Origin: Pseudomonas sp. PSE14 | GTDB taxonomy: Bacteria; Pseudomonadota; Gammaproteobacteria; Pseudomonadales; Pseudomonadaceae | Length of the DNA: 64,000 nt | Assembly: GCF_029203285.1 (NCBI RefSeq) | Contig: NZ_CP115669.1 | Coordinates: 124,001 to 188,000 of the forward strand | Direction: 5' to 3' | Shown: positions 26,827-36,685 of the stretch, in pieces | Layout of the letters: the number at the start of each line of letters is the position of its first letter | Position numbering within the stretch: the stretch's first letter is position 1 | Translations under genes and position numbers: made by a program | The notes under the pieces: model-generated | The model's input: only the letters and a program-made list of their open reading frames with translations | Databases searched by the model: none | What the model was told of the DNA's origin: nothing

Positions 26827-27192
26827 CTACGGCAGGACCTTGCGGGTCACTTCCAGGAGCTTGGGCGGGTCGAACGGCTTGACCAGCCAACCGGTGGCGC
26901 CGGCGCTCTTGCCCTGCTGCTTCATGGCGTCGCTGGATTCGGTGGTCAGCATGAGGATCGGCACGCTGCGGTAGCCGGCCATGTCGCGCAGGCTGCGGAT
27001 CAGCGAGAGGCCGTCCATGTTCGGCATGTTCTGGTCGGTGAACACCAGGTTGTAGGTCTTGCGCTGGGCCTTGCCCAGACCGTCCTTGCCGTCCACGGCC
27101 TCGTCCACGTCATAACCGGCGGACTTGAGCGTGAAGCTCAGCATCTGCCGGATCGAGGCCGAGTCGTCGACGATCAGAATCTGCTTTCCCAT
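26827..27192 (-). CDS. cheY: CheY-type single-domain response regulator
   Basis: A 121-residue receiver. Acidic pocket is VDDSAS, the phospho-acceptor Asp is in LVFTDQNMPNMDG, Thr in MLTTES, Lys in LVKPFDPP. It is phosphorylated by the CheA encoded 11 bases downstream. In P. aeruginosa the che2 CheY has no clear flagellar role, so the output here is uncertain. Confidence 0.95.
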   Translation of the reverse strand: MGKQILIVDDSASIRQMLSFTLKSAGYDVDEAVDGKDGLGKAQRKTYNLVFTDQNMPNMDGLSLIRSLRDMAGYRSVPILMLTTESSDAMKQQGKSAGATGWLVKPFDPPKLLEVTRKVLP

Positions 27193-27244
27193 TGCGTGAC
27201 TTCTCCTTGCTCCAGGGGACTGCATTCGGGGGTGTCGGTGGGCG

Positions 27245-27295
27245 TCAGCCCACCAGGGCGATGTTCGCCAGGTACTCGATGATCGACTGCAACAT
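27245..27295 (-). CDS. possible 16-residue small ORF between mcp and cheY
   Basis: A strong GGAGG lies 5-9 bases before an ATG at 27295, followed by the 16-codon frame MLQSIIEYLANIALVG and TGA at 27247-27245. The peptide is amphipathic with a hydrophobic end. It sits in the 138-base gap between the chemoreceptor gene (stop 27331) and cheY (start 27192). It might be a real microprotein, a translation-coupling leader, or the remains of a small protein such as a STAS domain. No homology is claimed. Confidence 0.35.
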   Translation of the reverse strand: MLQSIIEYLANIALVG

Positions 27296-27330
27296 GTCCT
27301 GCCTCCTTCGCACCCGTTGGCCGGGTGCAC

Positions 27331-28518
27331 TCAGAACAGCTCGACTTCCCCAGCGCTGAGGCTGGTCTGCGCCACCGGGTTGCTCAGCGGACGGCCGAGT
27401 TCGGCGACTTCCGTGTGCAGCCGCTCGCCCCATTCGCGGGGCTCGCGGCCATCCAGCGTGCCGAGGCCAACGGCCAGCGCGCCGAGCCGCGCGCTGTGCT
27501 TGCCGATCTGCCCCAGCAACTGGCTGCTCATGTCCTGGAATTGCAGGGCGGTGACCGCCGCGTTGACGCCGTCGCCCACTTCCAGGGAAATCCGGTCCAG
27601 CTCCTGTACCACCTTGACGGTGTGCTGGTTCATCGCGTCGAGGTCGTCGAGCATGCTCTGGATCTTCTGGCGCGAGTCCAGGGCGAAGGACATGTCCTTG
27701 TCGGCCAACTGGGCGATGGCGCCTTCGGCATCCTTGATCTCGTGGTAGACCACGTCGACGTGTTCGCGGATGGCTTGCGAGAAGTGCGTGGAGCGGGTGG
27801 ACAGCGCGCGCACCTCATCGGCCACCACGGCGAAGCCGCGGCCGCTTTCACCGGCGCGGGCGGCCTCGATGGCGGCGTTCAGGGCCAGCAGGTTGGTCTG
27901 CTTGGCGATGGCGTCCATGTCCTGGGTGGATTGCAGGATTTCCGCGATCTTGTGGGTGACGCGGTCCATGCGCTCCACCAGCTGCTGCGAGGTGCGGCTG
28001 GTTTCCAGGGTCGCCTCGACGAACAGCCCGAGGGTTTCCTGGGTGGCGTGGATGAAGCGCTGGAAGTCGATGTCGTCGTCCAGGTGGCCGCGTCCGTCGT
28101 AGCGCTCGATCAGCGAATGGGACAGGCCGCGCTGGGTGTCGATGCGTTCGGCCAGGCCGTGGAAGCTGTCGGTGAGCTGGCCGATGGCGTGGTGCAGGAT
28201 GCTGTCGATCTGGTGGGTGTGGCCGTTGAGGCTGGAGAGGTGGTTTTCCATGGCGTCCTGCAGTGGGCGCCACTGCGGCAGCTGCTCGCTGTCCAGGCTC
28301 ACCTGCTGCGCGCTGGCTGGTGTCTGGGCGGGGCCGGTCAGCAGGGTGCCCAGGGCCAGGCTGGAGAGCCAGCCCACTGGCAGCAGTATCCAGATCGGCA
28401 CGCCTACCCAGCAGAGCCCGGCCACCAGGGCCCAGGGCAGCGACTGGAGGATCAGGCGTTTCGGCCACAGCGGGCCGCCGGCCTGATCGACAGGCGAATC
28501 GAATCGGGTATCGCGCAT
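27331..28518 (-). CDS. short membrane chemoreceptor-like protein (first gene of che cluster)
   Basis: A 395-residue MCP-type protein with two adjacent N-terminal hydrophobic segments ([34 protein letters not shown]), no periplasmic ligand domain and no evident HAMP. The signalling tip is present ([32 protein letters not shown]), but the C-terminal adaptation helix is short. The last residues are GEVELF. It may be an accessory or phosphatase-like component rather than a ligand receptor. GGAG 6 bases before the Met at 28518 favours that start over 28530. It heads the transcription unit mcp-cheY-cheA-cheW-aer2-cheR-cheD-cheB. Confidence 0.8.
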   Translation of the reverse strand: MRDTRFDSPVDQAGGPLWPKRLILQSLPWALVAGLCWVGVPIWILLPVGWLSSLALGTLLTGPAQTPASAQQVSLDSEQLPQWRPLQDAMENHLSSLNGHTHQIDSILHHAIGQLTDSFHGLAERIDTQRGLSHSLIERYDGRGHLDDDIDFQRFIHATQETLGLFVEATLETSRTSQQLVERMDRVTHKIAEILQSTQDMDAIAKQTNLLALNAAIEAARAGESGRGFAVVADEVRALSTRSTHFSQAIREHVDVVYHEIKDAEGAIAQLADKDMSFALDSRQKIQSMLDDLDAMNQHTVKVVQELDRISLEVGDGVNAAVTALQFQDMSSQLLGQIGKHSARLGALAVGLGTLDGREPREWGERLHTEVAELGRPLSNPVAQTSLSAGEVELF

Positions 28519-28603
28519 GCTGCACTCCATTGCCGAGCGCCAGGAAGGTAGGCCACGCGGCTGCTGAGATAGGTCCTGAGCAGTACGTCGGCCTGGCTTC
28601 TTA

Positions 28604-28631
28604 AAGCTAGAGTGTCGTTGGATGATGTCAA
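28604..28631 (-). promoter_or_regulatory. putative promoter of the che cluster
   Basis: On the minus strand TTGACA (28631-28626) is followed after 16 bases by TAGCTT (28609-28604), within CTAGCTTTAA. The extended -10 resembles the RpoS form CTATACTTAA, and the P. aeruginosa che2 cluster is known as RpoS-dependent. The start codon is about 90 bases downstream. Confidence 0.5.
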
Positions 28632-28787
28632 ATTGACGCTAGTTTGTCGGCGGCCGGCAAGGGGCCTTGATTTAGATGGATTTTTGCGTGGAGGGCCGTT
28701 GGTCGCGCTTCGCATCCGGCGACGGACGGTAGTCTGAAAGCCCCGTATCCCGGGGGCTCCAGGTGTTTTTGGGGTGGCAAAACGGGT

Positions 28788-28813
28788 CGGGACTGGCATT
28801 GCGTGCCAGCCCG
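28788..28813. terminator. terminator hairpin after atsA
   Basis: CGGGACTGGCA (28788-28798), loop TTGCG, TGCCAGCCCG (28804-28813), one bulged A. On the minus strand, the reading direction of atsA, a CCCGTTTTG follows; on the plus strand ATTTTC follows. The 312-base gap 28519-28830 holds this hairpin and the che promoter; nothing else is visible. Confidence 0.55.
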
Positions 28814-28830
28814 ATTTTCCCGTCGAGGGT

Positions 28831-30603
<1,773 letters not shown>

Positions 30604-30609
30604 TTGCCG

Positions 30610-31437
30610 TCAGCAGGCAATGAACTCGAACGGCAGGTCCTCGACCCGCCTGGGCTGCGGCGCGACGTAATCGCCATCGCCGGTCAACTCGTGCAGCAGC
30701 GCCTCGCGCAGGCGCAGGAAGTCGAAGCCGCCGCGCTCGCGCGGATGCGCCAGTGGCACCTCGACGATCCGCTTGATCCGCCCCGGCCGCGGCGCCATCA
30801 CCACCACGCGGTCGGCGAGGAACAGCGCCTCCTCCACGTCGTGGGTGACCAGCACGGTGGTGATCCGCTCGCGCTGGCGGATGCGCAGCAGCTCTTCCTG
30901 TAACTGCTGGCGGGTCAGCGCGTCGAGGGCGCCGAAGGGTTCGTCCAGCAGCAGGATGCGCGGGCTGGCCACCAGCCCCCGGGCGATGGCCACGCGCTGC
31001 GCCATGCCGCCGGAAAGCTGGTGCGGGTAGGCTCGCTCGAAGCCCTTCAGGCCCACCAGCTGCAGGTAGTCGGCGACCTTGCCGGCCTTGCCGGTGGCGC
31101 TCAGCGGTTCGTTGACCAGGCCGAGTTCGATGTTCTGCTCCACCGTCAGCCAGGGGAACAGGCGGTGTTCCTGGAAGACGATGCCGCGCTCGCCGCCGAT
31201 GCCGTCGATGGGTTTGCCGGCGATGCGGATTTCGCCCTGGAACTCGCGGTCCAGGCCGACCAGCAGGCGCAGCAGGGTCGACTTGCCGCAGCCGCTGGCG
31301 CCGACGATGGCGATGAACTCGCCCTCGGCGATCTCCAGGTCGAAGCGTTCGATGGCCTGCAGCTCGCGGCCGTCCACGGGAAAGCGTTTGGCGACCTGGC
31401 GAAAGCTCACCAGCGCCTGGGAAGTGAAGGCGTTCAT
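30610..31437 (-). CDS. atsC: sulfate-ester ABC transporter ATP-binding protein
   Basis: A 275-residue ABC ATPase of the SsuB/TauB type. Walker [10 protein letters not shown] (46-54), Q-loop FQEHRLFPW, signature [14 protein letters not shown], Walker [13 protein letters not shown], and the H-loop VTHDVEEA. Its ATG overlaps the atsB stop (ATGA at 31437-31434). It powers uptake of sulfate esters together with AtsB and the binding protein AtsR. Confidence 0.93.
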   Translation of the reverse strand: MNAFTSQALVSFRQVAKRFPVDGRELQAIERFDLEIAEGEFIAIVGASGCGKSTLLRLLVGLDREFQGEIRIAGKPIDGIGGERGIVFQEHRLFPWLTVEQNIELGLVNEPLSATGKAGKVADYLQLVGLKGFERAYPHQLSGGMAQRVAIARGLVASPRILLLDEPFGALDALTRQQLQEELLRIRQRERITTVLVTHDVEEALFLADRVVVMAPRPGRIKRIVEVPLAHPRERGGFDFLRLREALLHELTGDGDYVAPQPRRVEDLPFEFIAC

Positions 31438-33041
31438 GCGTGTCTCCAGCGCGTCGCGCGCGCTTCGATGCGGTGTCCGAGGGCGGCGAGCAGGGCGCCG
31501 GTGAGGCCGACCAACAACATGCCGGCGCCGACCAGGTCCATGCGGAACAGCTGCTGGGCGCCGATCATCAGGCTGCCGATGCCGCCGTTGGACGGCATGA
31601 AGTATTCGGCGCCGATGGTGCCCAGCCAGGCGTAGATCAGCGCCAGGCGGATGCCGGCGAACACCGAGGGCGCGGCTCCCGGCAGCACCAGCCGGCGTAG
31701 CCGCTGCCACGGCGACAGGCGCAGGGCGAGGGCTGCTTCGCTCAGTTGCGGCGGCAGGCTGGCGACGCCGCGCTGAGTGGCCAGCAGCAGCGGGAAGAAG
31801 GCGGCCAGGCCGACGAACACCACCTTGGCCGTCTCGCCCAGGCCGAACCAGGCGGTGAGCAGTGGCACCCAGGCGAAAATCGCCACCTGCCGCAGCGCGG
31901 CGAAGCTCGGGCCCAACAGGCGCTCGGCGGGACGCAGCAGACCGAGCGTGAGACCCAGGGCGAAGCCCAGCGCACCGCCCAGCAGCAGGCCGCCGAGGGT
32001 GCGTTTCAGGCTGGCCAGCAGCGCACCGGGCAGGCTGCCGTCGAGCAGCCCTTGCCACAGGGCGACGGCCACCGAGGCAGGGCTGGCGAGGATGGCCGGA
32101 TCGACCCAGTCGAAGGCGCTGGCAGCCTGCCACAGGGCGAGCAGCGCCAGCGGCAGCAGCCAGGGTTGCAGCCGTTGCCAGCCGTGCCCGTGCGCACTGC
32201 GGCGCAGCTCGCCGGTGGCCTGCTGCGGCCAGTGCAGCAGGCGCTTGTCCAGGGCCTGGAGGCCACGGTCCATGGCCGCGCCCACCAGGCCGATGACCAG
32301 GATGCAGACGAACACCGTGTCGAGCATGAACAGCTGGCGCGCCTGCACCATCAGGTAGCCGATGCCTTCGCTGGAGGCCAGCAGCTCCACGGCCAGCAGC
32401 GAGGTCCAGCCCTGTGCCAGGGCCAGGCGGACGCCGGTGAGGAAGGCTGGCAACGCCGCCGGCAGGATCAGCCGCCACACCAGCAGGTGACGGGGCAGGC
32501 GCAGCACGGCGGCGGCTTCGCGCAGGCGCGGCTGGGCGTCGCGCACGCCGACCAGAGTGTGCAGGGTGACCGGAACGATCACCGCCTTGATCAGCACCAC
32601 CAGCTTGAGCAACTCGCCAATGCCGAAGAACAGCATGAACAGCGGAATCCAGGCCAGGGTCGGGACCTGCGCCAGGGCGCTGAAGGTCGGCAGGATCAAC
32701 CGTTCGGCGCGTCGGCTGAAGCCCAGCCAGGCGCCCAGGGCGGCCCCGCTGGCGATGCCGGCGAGCAGGCCCCAGGCCAGGCGCTTCAGGCTGATGCCCA
32801 GTTGCAGCCAGAGCTCGCCGCCCAGCAGCTCGCGGGCGGCCTGCAGCACCAGCTCCGGGGTCGGCAGGATCTGCGCCGACATCCAGTGTCGGTGGCTGGC
32901 GACCCACCACAGCAACGCCAGGGCGGACGGCACCAGCCAGGGTAGCGCGCGGGAGGCCGAAACCCACGGCAGGCGCGGTGAAGCGAGCGCCGGACGGGGA
33001 GCGGGGAGGGCAAGGCCGGAGGGCTTTGTAATATTCTTCAT
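31434..33041 (-). CDS. atsB: double-domain ABC permease for sulfate esters
   Basis: A 535-residue inner-membrane permease made of two fused BPD_transp domains. Each half has an EAA loop ([40 protein letters not shown]) and about six TM segments. The fused form is that of AtsB rather than SsuC or TauC. The start ATG at 33041 has no clear Shine-Dalgarno sequence and lies within an ATTGGA/TCCAAT dyad. It is divergent from atsR. Confidence 0.9.
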   Translation of the reverse strand: MKNITKPSGLALPAPRPALASPRLPWVSASRALPWLVPSALALLWWVASHRHWMSAQILPTPELVLQAARELLGGELWLQLGISLKRLAWGLLAGIASGAALGAWLGFSRRAERLILPTFSALAQVPTLAWIPLFMLFFGIGELLKLVVLIKAVIVPVTLHTLVGVRDAQPRLREAAAVLRLPRHLLVWRLILPAALPAFLTGVRLALAQGWTSLLAVELLASSEGIGYLMVQARQLFMLDTVFVCILVIGLVGAAMDRGLQALDKRLLHWPQQATGELRRSAHGHGWQRLQPWLLPLALLALWQAASAFDWVDPAILASPASVAVALWQGLLDGSLPGALLASLKRTLGGLLLGGALGFALGLTLGLLRPAERLLGPSFAALRQVAIFAWVPLLTAWFGLGETAKVVFVGLAAFFPLLLATQRGVASLPPQLSEAALALRLSPWQRLRRLVLPGAAPSVFAGIRLALIYAWLGTIGAEYFMPSNGGIGSLMIGAQQLFRMDLVGAGMLLVGLTGALLAALGHRIEARATRWRHA

Positions 33042-33061
33042 TGGAATATGAAAAATCCAAT
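33031..33061. promoter_or_regulatory. dyads at the atsB start in the atsB-atsR divergent region
   Basis: ATTGGA-N10-TCCAAT (33040-33061) is a perfect dyad covering the atsB start codon. ATATTC-N7-GAATAT (33031-33049) overlaps it. The gap 33042-33289 is unusually AT-rich for this genome and contains AATAAG-TTTTTATTATTTTC near 33205. A LysR-type sulfur regulator (CysB or the local LysR) is a plausible binder; this is inference. Confidence 0.45.
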
Positions 33062-33289
33062 CAATGCATTTATGAGCTAAGAAAGGTCATTTAAGGGAAG
33101 CCCTTCTGCCTCGGCCAATGCATTCGAGGAATATTTTTTATGCCGTCCGGGCATTCCCGCGCGGAGCCCGAGTGCGCCTGATTTAGGTCTTTCAGTTACT
33201 AAAAAATAAGTTTTTATTATTTTCTTTGCAGGCCAAGAGCTGCCTTTAGTGCCTCCCACGCATTCAACCCATTGCAGGAGGCAGGCGCC

Positions 33290-34348
33290 ATGAAGGCCCT
33301 CACCCAACAGTTGCTGTCCCTCTTCGCCGCACCGGTGCTGGCCGGCCTGCTCGGCGCTTATCCGACCTTCACCCAGGCCGCGCCAGTGAAGGAAATCCGT
33401 ATCGCCGTCCCCGACGTCAGCGCCGGCCCGAAGCCGTCCGGCGGCGGCATCGTCGACGTGCTCACCACCCGCCAGTTGCTGGAAAAGGAATTCGCCGCCG
33501 ACGGCATCGCCATCAAGTGGACCTTCTTCAAGGGCGCCGGCCCGGTGATCAACGAAGCCCTGGCCAACGACCAGGTGGACTTCGCCTACCTCGGCGATCT
33601 CGCGGCGATCATCGGCAAATCCAGCGGCCTGGACACTCGCCTGCTGGCCGCCACCGCGCGCGACGTCAATCACTACCTCGGCGTGCAGCCGGGCTCGGAC
33701 ATCAAGTCCCTGGCCGACCTCAAGGACAAGCGCGTGGGGATCTTCCGCGGCACCGCGAGCCAGTTGTCCTTCGACAACGCCCTGGCCAGCGCCGGGCTCT
33801 CCGAGAAGGACCTGAAGGTGATCAACCTCGACTTCAGCGCCGCGCTGGCGGCTCTGGCGGCGAAGCAGATCGACGCTACCTGGGGCCTGGCCGGCCTGTT
33901 CGCCCTGCGCGAGAAGGGGCTGGCGGACATCGTCCTGAGCACCCACGACCTCGGCGGCGCCGGCACCCTGCAGGCGGGGCTGGTGGGTAACGGCGCGTTC
34001 GTCGACGCCCATCCCGACCTCACCGAGCGGCTGCTGAAGGTGCAGTTGCAGGCGGTGCAGTGGGCCAGCGCCGAGGCCAACCGCGATGCCTACATTGACC
34101 TGGTGTCGAAGCAGGCCAACTACCCGGCGGTGATCTTCCGTAGCGAGTATCAGGATCGTGCTCTGGCGGAGGTGTTGTCGCCGAAGCTGGATGCGGGGTT
34201 CCTGGCGAAGCTGGATGCGTCCATTCAGGCCGCGAAGCGCTACGGGTTGATCCGGCGGGAGTTCAAGGCGGCGGATTGGGCGAAGCCGGAGTTGCAGGAG
34301 GCGGCGGGCAAGCAGATCGCGGGGCAGCCGGTGGCGGCGATCCAGTGA
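33290..34348 (+). CDS. atsR: periplasmic sulfate-ester binding protein
   Basis: A 352-residue SsuA/TauA-like solute-binding protein. Signal peptide is MKALTQQLLSLFAAPVLAGL with cleavage after QAA. The mature protein has EIRIAVPDVSAG, then the ligand-site blocks NDQVDFAYLGDLAAI and DLKDKRVGIFRGTASQ. An AGGAGG 8 bases before 33290 selects this ATG. Its partners AtsB and AtsC are on the opposite strand, so the transporter is expressed from a divergent promoter pair. The composite repeat begins 37 bases after its stop. Confidence 0.9.
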   Translation: MKALTQQLLSLFAAPVLAGLLGAYPTFTQAAPVKEIRIAVPDVSAGPKPSGGGIVDVLTTRQLLEKEFAADGIAIKWTFFKGAGPVINEALANDQVDFAYLGDLAAIIGKSSGLDTRLLAATARDVNHYLGVQPGSDIKSLADLKDKRVGIFRGTASQLSFDNALASAGLSEKDLKVINLDFSAALAALAAKQIDATWGLAGLFALREKGLADIVLSTHDLGGAGTLQAGLVGNGAFVDAHPDLTERLLKVQLQAVQWASAEANRDAYIDLVSKQANYPAVIFRSEYQDRALAEVLSPKLDAGFLAKLDASIQAAKRYGLIRREFKAADWAKPELQEAAGKQIAGQPVAAIQ

Positions 34349-34385
34349 CGCAGGGCGCCTGTCGCGGACAGGGAGTACCGTTCTC

Positions 34386-35365
34386 GTAGGAGCGGACCTT
34401 GTCCGCGATGCTCTTGTAGGGCGCATAACGCTCCAAGCGTAATCCGCCGTTTTGGAGTTCGGCGTTTCTGCGCCGCTTCGGCGTGTGCTGAGAGATTTTG
34501 TTTCGCCCCCTCGGGCGACCCACTTTGGCAAACGACCCAAAGTAGGCAAAGGTCTGTGCCCCATCATCCGGGTCCCGCTTCGCGGGACTCCCCTCGCTCC
34601 ATCGAAGTTTCAGGGGCACGCGTCGACGGGCCATCCATGGCCCAACGACGCTCTCGCGGCATCCATGCCGCTCAACCCCTGAAACTCCGATTCCACTCGG
34701 CCTCCTGAAGGGGCGCTCGGAGTGCGCGGAGGTTTCTCTGGAAGTCCTCAAGAGCAAAAGCAAAGCAGAGCGCCTTGCTCCGCGCTGCTTCTGCTCCTGT
34801 AGGAGCGGACCTTCTCCGCGAAGGCTCACCACAGCACCCACGCTGCAGGATGAACACCCGTAGGGCGAATAACGCGCAGCGTTATCCGCCGTGATGGGTA
34901 TCGCTTCGCTCCACGCCATCCTACGAAGAACAAGCAAGCATGAAGCAGCCAAAGTCCCAGGCGCGCGCAGAGTCCCGTCAGGAGGCCGAGTGGAGGTATT
35001 GCGCAGAGGGGCGAGCGGCATGGATGCCGCGAGAGGCGTAAAGGGCCAGGGACGGCCCTTGTACGCCGACCCTCGGAGCAATACCGGAAGGAGGGAAACG
35101 GAGCGAAGCGAAGTAACAGCCGAAGGCTGACCCGAAGGGTGAGCGAAGCGAATCACCCCCGGCGAAGCCGGGGCCGGATGTCGGGACGGGCCTTTTTGGT
35201 TCCTTTTGGGGCCCCAAAAGGGACTCGCCCGAGGGGGCGAAACAAGATATTTCAGCACACGCCGAAGCGGCGCTGGAACACCCATACCCCACAACGGCGG
35301 ATAACGCCTTCGGCGTTATCCGCCCTACGAAAAGCAAGAGCATCGCGGACGGAGTCCGCTCCTAC
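34386..35365. repeat. composite palindromic repeat, copy 2 (about 0.98 kb)
   Basis: Fills the gap 34349-35442, which has no real gene. The architecture is that of copy 1 at 12434, with the same ends (GTAGGAGCGGACCTTGTCCG and the inverse), the same inverted modules and the 20-base palindrome CCTTTTGGGGCCCCAAAAGG (35202-35221). It differs by a GTAGGGCGCATAACG insertion near the left end and a block at about 35094-35160. That block includes hairpins with GAA loops: CAGCC-GAA-GGCTG, ACCC-GAA-GGGT and CCCCGGC-GAA-GCCGGGG. It separates atsR from the LysR gene inside the sulfur cluster. Confidence 0.9.
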
Positions 35366-35442
35366 AGGTCTCGCGGTATCGACTGGTTTTTCCTGCATTG
35401 GGACGACATGCCCCGCTTGGTCACCGACGGCCTCCAGCGGCG

Positions 35443-36351
35443 TCACGCCGCCTCCCCATCCAACTCCACCAGCAACTCGATCATCGCCCGCGCCGCCGCC
35501 GAGAGGCGGTCGCCGGTGCGGGTGACGATGCCGCAGCGGGCCTGGAGGATGTCGACGTTGGCCGGCAGGTTGCGGAAGTACAGGCGCACCAGCTCGCCAC
35601 GGGCCATGGGCTCGCTCACCACTTCCTCGACGGCGATGCCGATGGCCTCGGTCTGGCTGACGATGCGCACCAGCGAGGCCATGTCCTCGCACTGGATGTT
35701 GGCGGTGACGTCGATCTTGCCGCTGAGGTTGGCCAGCATCTTGCGCGCGCTGGGCGGGATCAGGGTGGCGGCCAGCGGGTAGGCGAACATGTCGTTGGTG
35801 GACAGGCTCTCCTTGGCCAGCAGCGGGTGCCCCTGGCGGCAGAAGAACAGGCCGTTGCGCGGCCTGAGCGGGCGGGTCTGGAAGTTGGGGTCGGCTTCGA
35901 AGTGGCGGATGTCGGCGACGAAGAATTCGATCTCCTCGCGGCTCAGGTTGCGCGCCAGGCGCTCCCAGTTGTCCACCCCGAACTGGATGTGCAGGCGCGG
36001 GTAGCGCCGGACGAACTGCGCCACGGCATCGGACACCAGTTTCTGCGCCGGCGCCGGGCCGCAGCCGAAGCGCAACTCGCCCGAATCCAGCTTGTTCAGC
36101 TGGGCGATGGCATGGCTCAGGTTGCTCGCGCCCTGCACCAGGCTCAACGCGTGCTGCAGCACCACCTGGCCCTCGGGGGTGGGGCGCAGGTCCTTGCTGG
36201 CGCGGTCCACCAGGCGGCAGCCCAGTTCCTGTTCCAGGCCCTGGATGCTGCGGCTGAAGGCCGGCTGGGTGATGCCCATGGCGTCAGCGGCACGGACGAA
36301 ACTCCGATGTTCGTTGAGGGCGATGAAGTACCGCAGTTGGCGCAGATCCAT
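35443..36351 (-). CDS. LysR-type regulator of the sulfur-scavenging cluster
   Basis: A 302-residue LysR regulator with the N-terminal HTH (LRYFIALNEHRSFVRAADAM, then GITQPAFSRSIQGLEQELGC) and a C-terminal effector domain. It is divergent from the TonB-dependent receptor over a 334-base AT-rich gap with two dyads. Position suggests control of the receptor and the dioxygenase genes, with an effector linked to sulfur status or a sulfate ester (inference). Confidence 0.85.
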   Translation of the reverse strand: MDLRQLRYFIALNEHRSFVRAADAMGITQPAFSRSIQGLEQELGCRLVDRASKDLRPTPEGQVVLQHALSLVQGASNLSHAIAQLNKLDSGELRFGCGPAPAQKLVSDAVAQFVRRYPRLHIQFGVDNWERLARNLSREEIEFFVADIRHFEADPNFQTRPLRPRNGLFFCRQGHPLLAKESLSTNDMFAYPLAATLIPPSARKMLANLSGKIDVTANIQCEDMASLVRIVSQTEAIGIAVEEVVSEPMARGELVRLYFRNLPANVDILQARCGIVTRTGDRLSAAARAMIELLVELDGEAA

Positions 36352-36426
36352 GATGCATTTCCGGCATTGAAAATAGTGGGCAAAGGCATTTGCCGCAGGG
36401 GATGCGCTGGTTTTAAATGCAAGCTC

Positions 36427-36480
36427 TTATTCCGTCAATGAAGAATAAAACTTAAATCTATTCTTTTAAGAAATAAGAAT
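36427..36480. promoter_or_regulatory. dyads in the LysR/TonB-receptor divergent region
   Basis: The gap 36352-36685 contains TTATTC-N10-GAATAA (36427-36448) and ATTCTT-N9-AAGAAT (36460-36480), both perfect, in a stretch much richer in A and T than its surroundings. They resemble the dyads at the atsB start and may be shared LysR sites. From 36490 to 36685 the DNA is GC-rich with AAGGA 7 bases before the receptor ATG. Confidence 0.45.
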
Positions 36481-36685
36481 ATGCATGAGACCAGGAGCCG
36501 CCCGATGTATGCCTTGAGCCGCCCGCCTTGCCGAATGTGCCGTTGCTGCGGCCGTCCGCGCTGCCGCTGACCGCCCCGCCGCCCTGACGCGGCGTCATCC
36601 CGAATCACTGAGCTGCCGTTCGCCGCGCTGACGCGGTGCGGCCCCCTTTTGCCCGCGCATTTCGCGGTCGCCCAAGGAATCACCC

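Noticed and set aside
34263-35525. Long open frames across copy 2 of the composite repeat, including one of about 343 codons
   Set aside because: Low-complexity translation of the same repeat modules; overlaps the atsR and LysR genes; no conservation of frame between copies.
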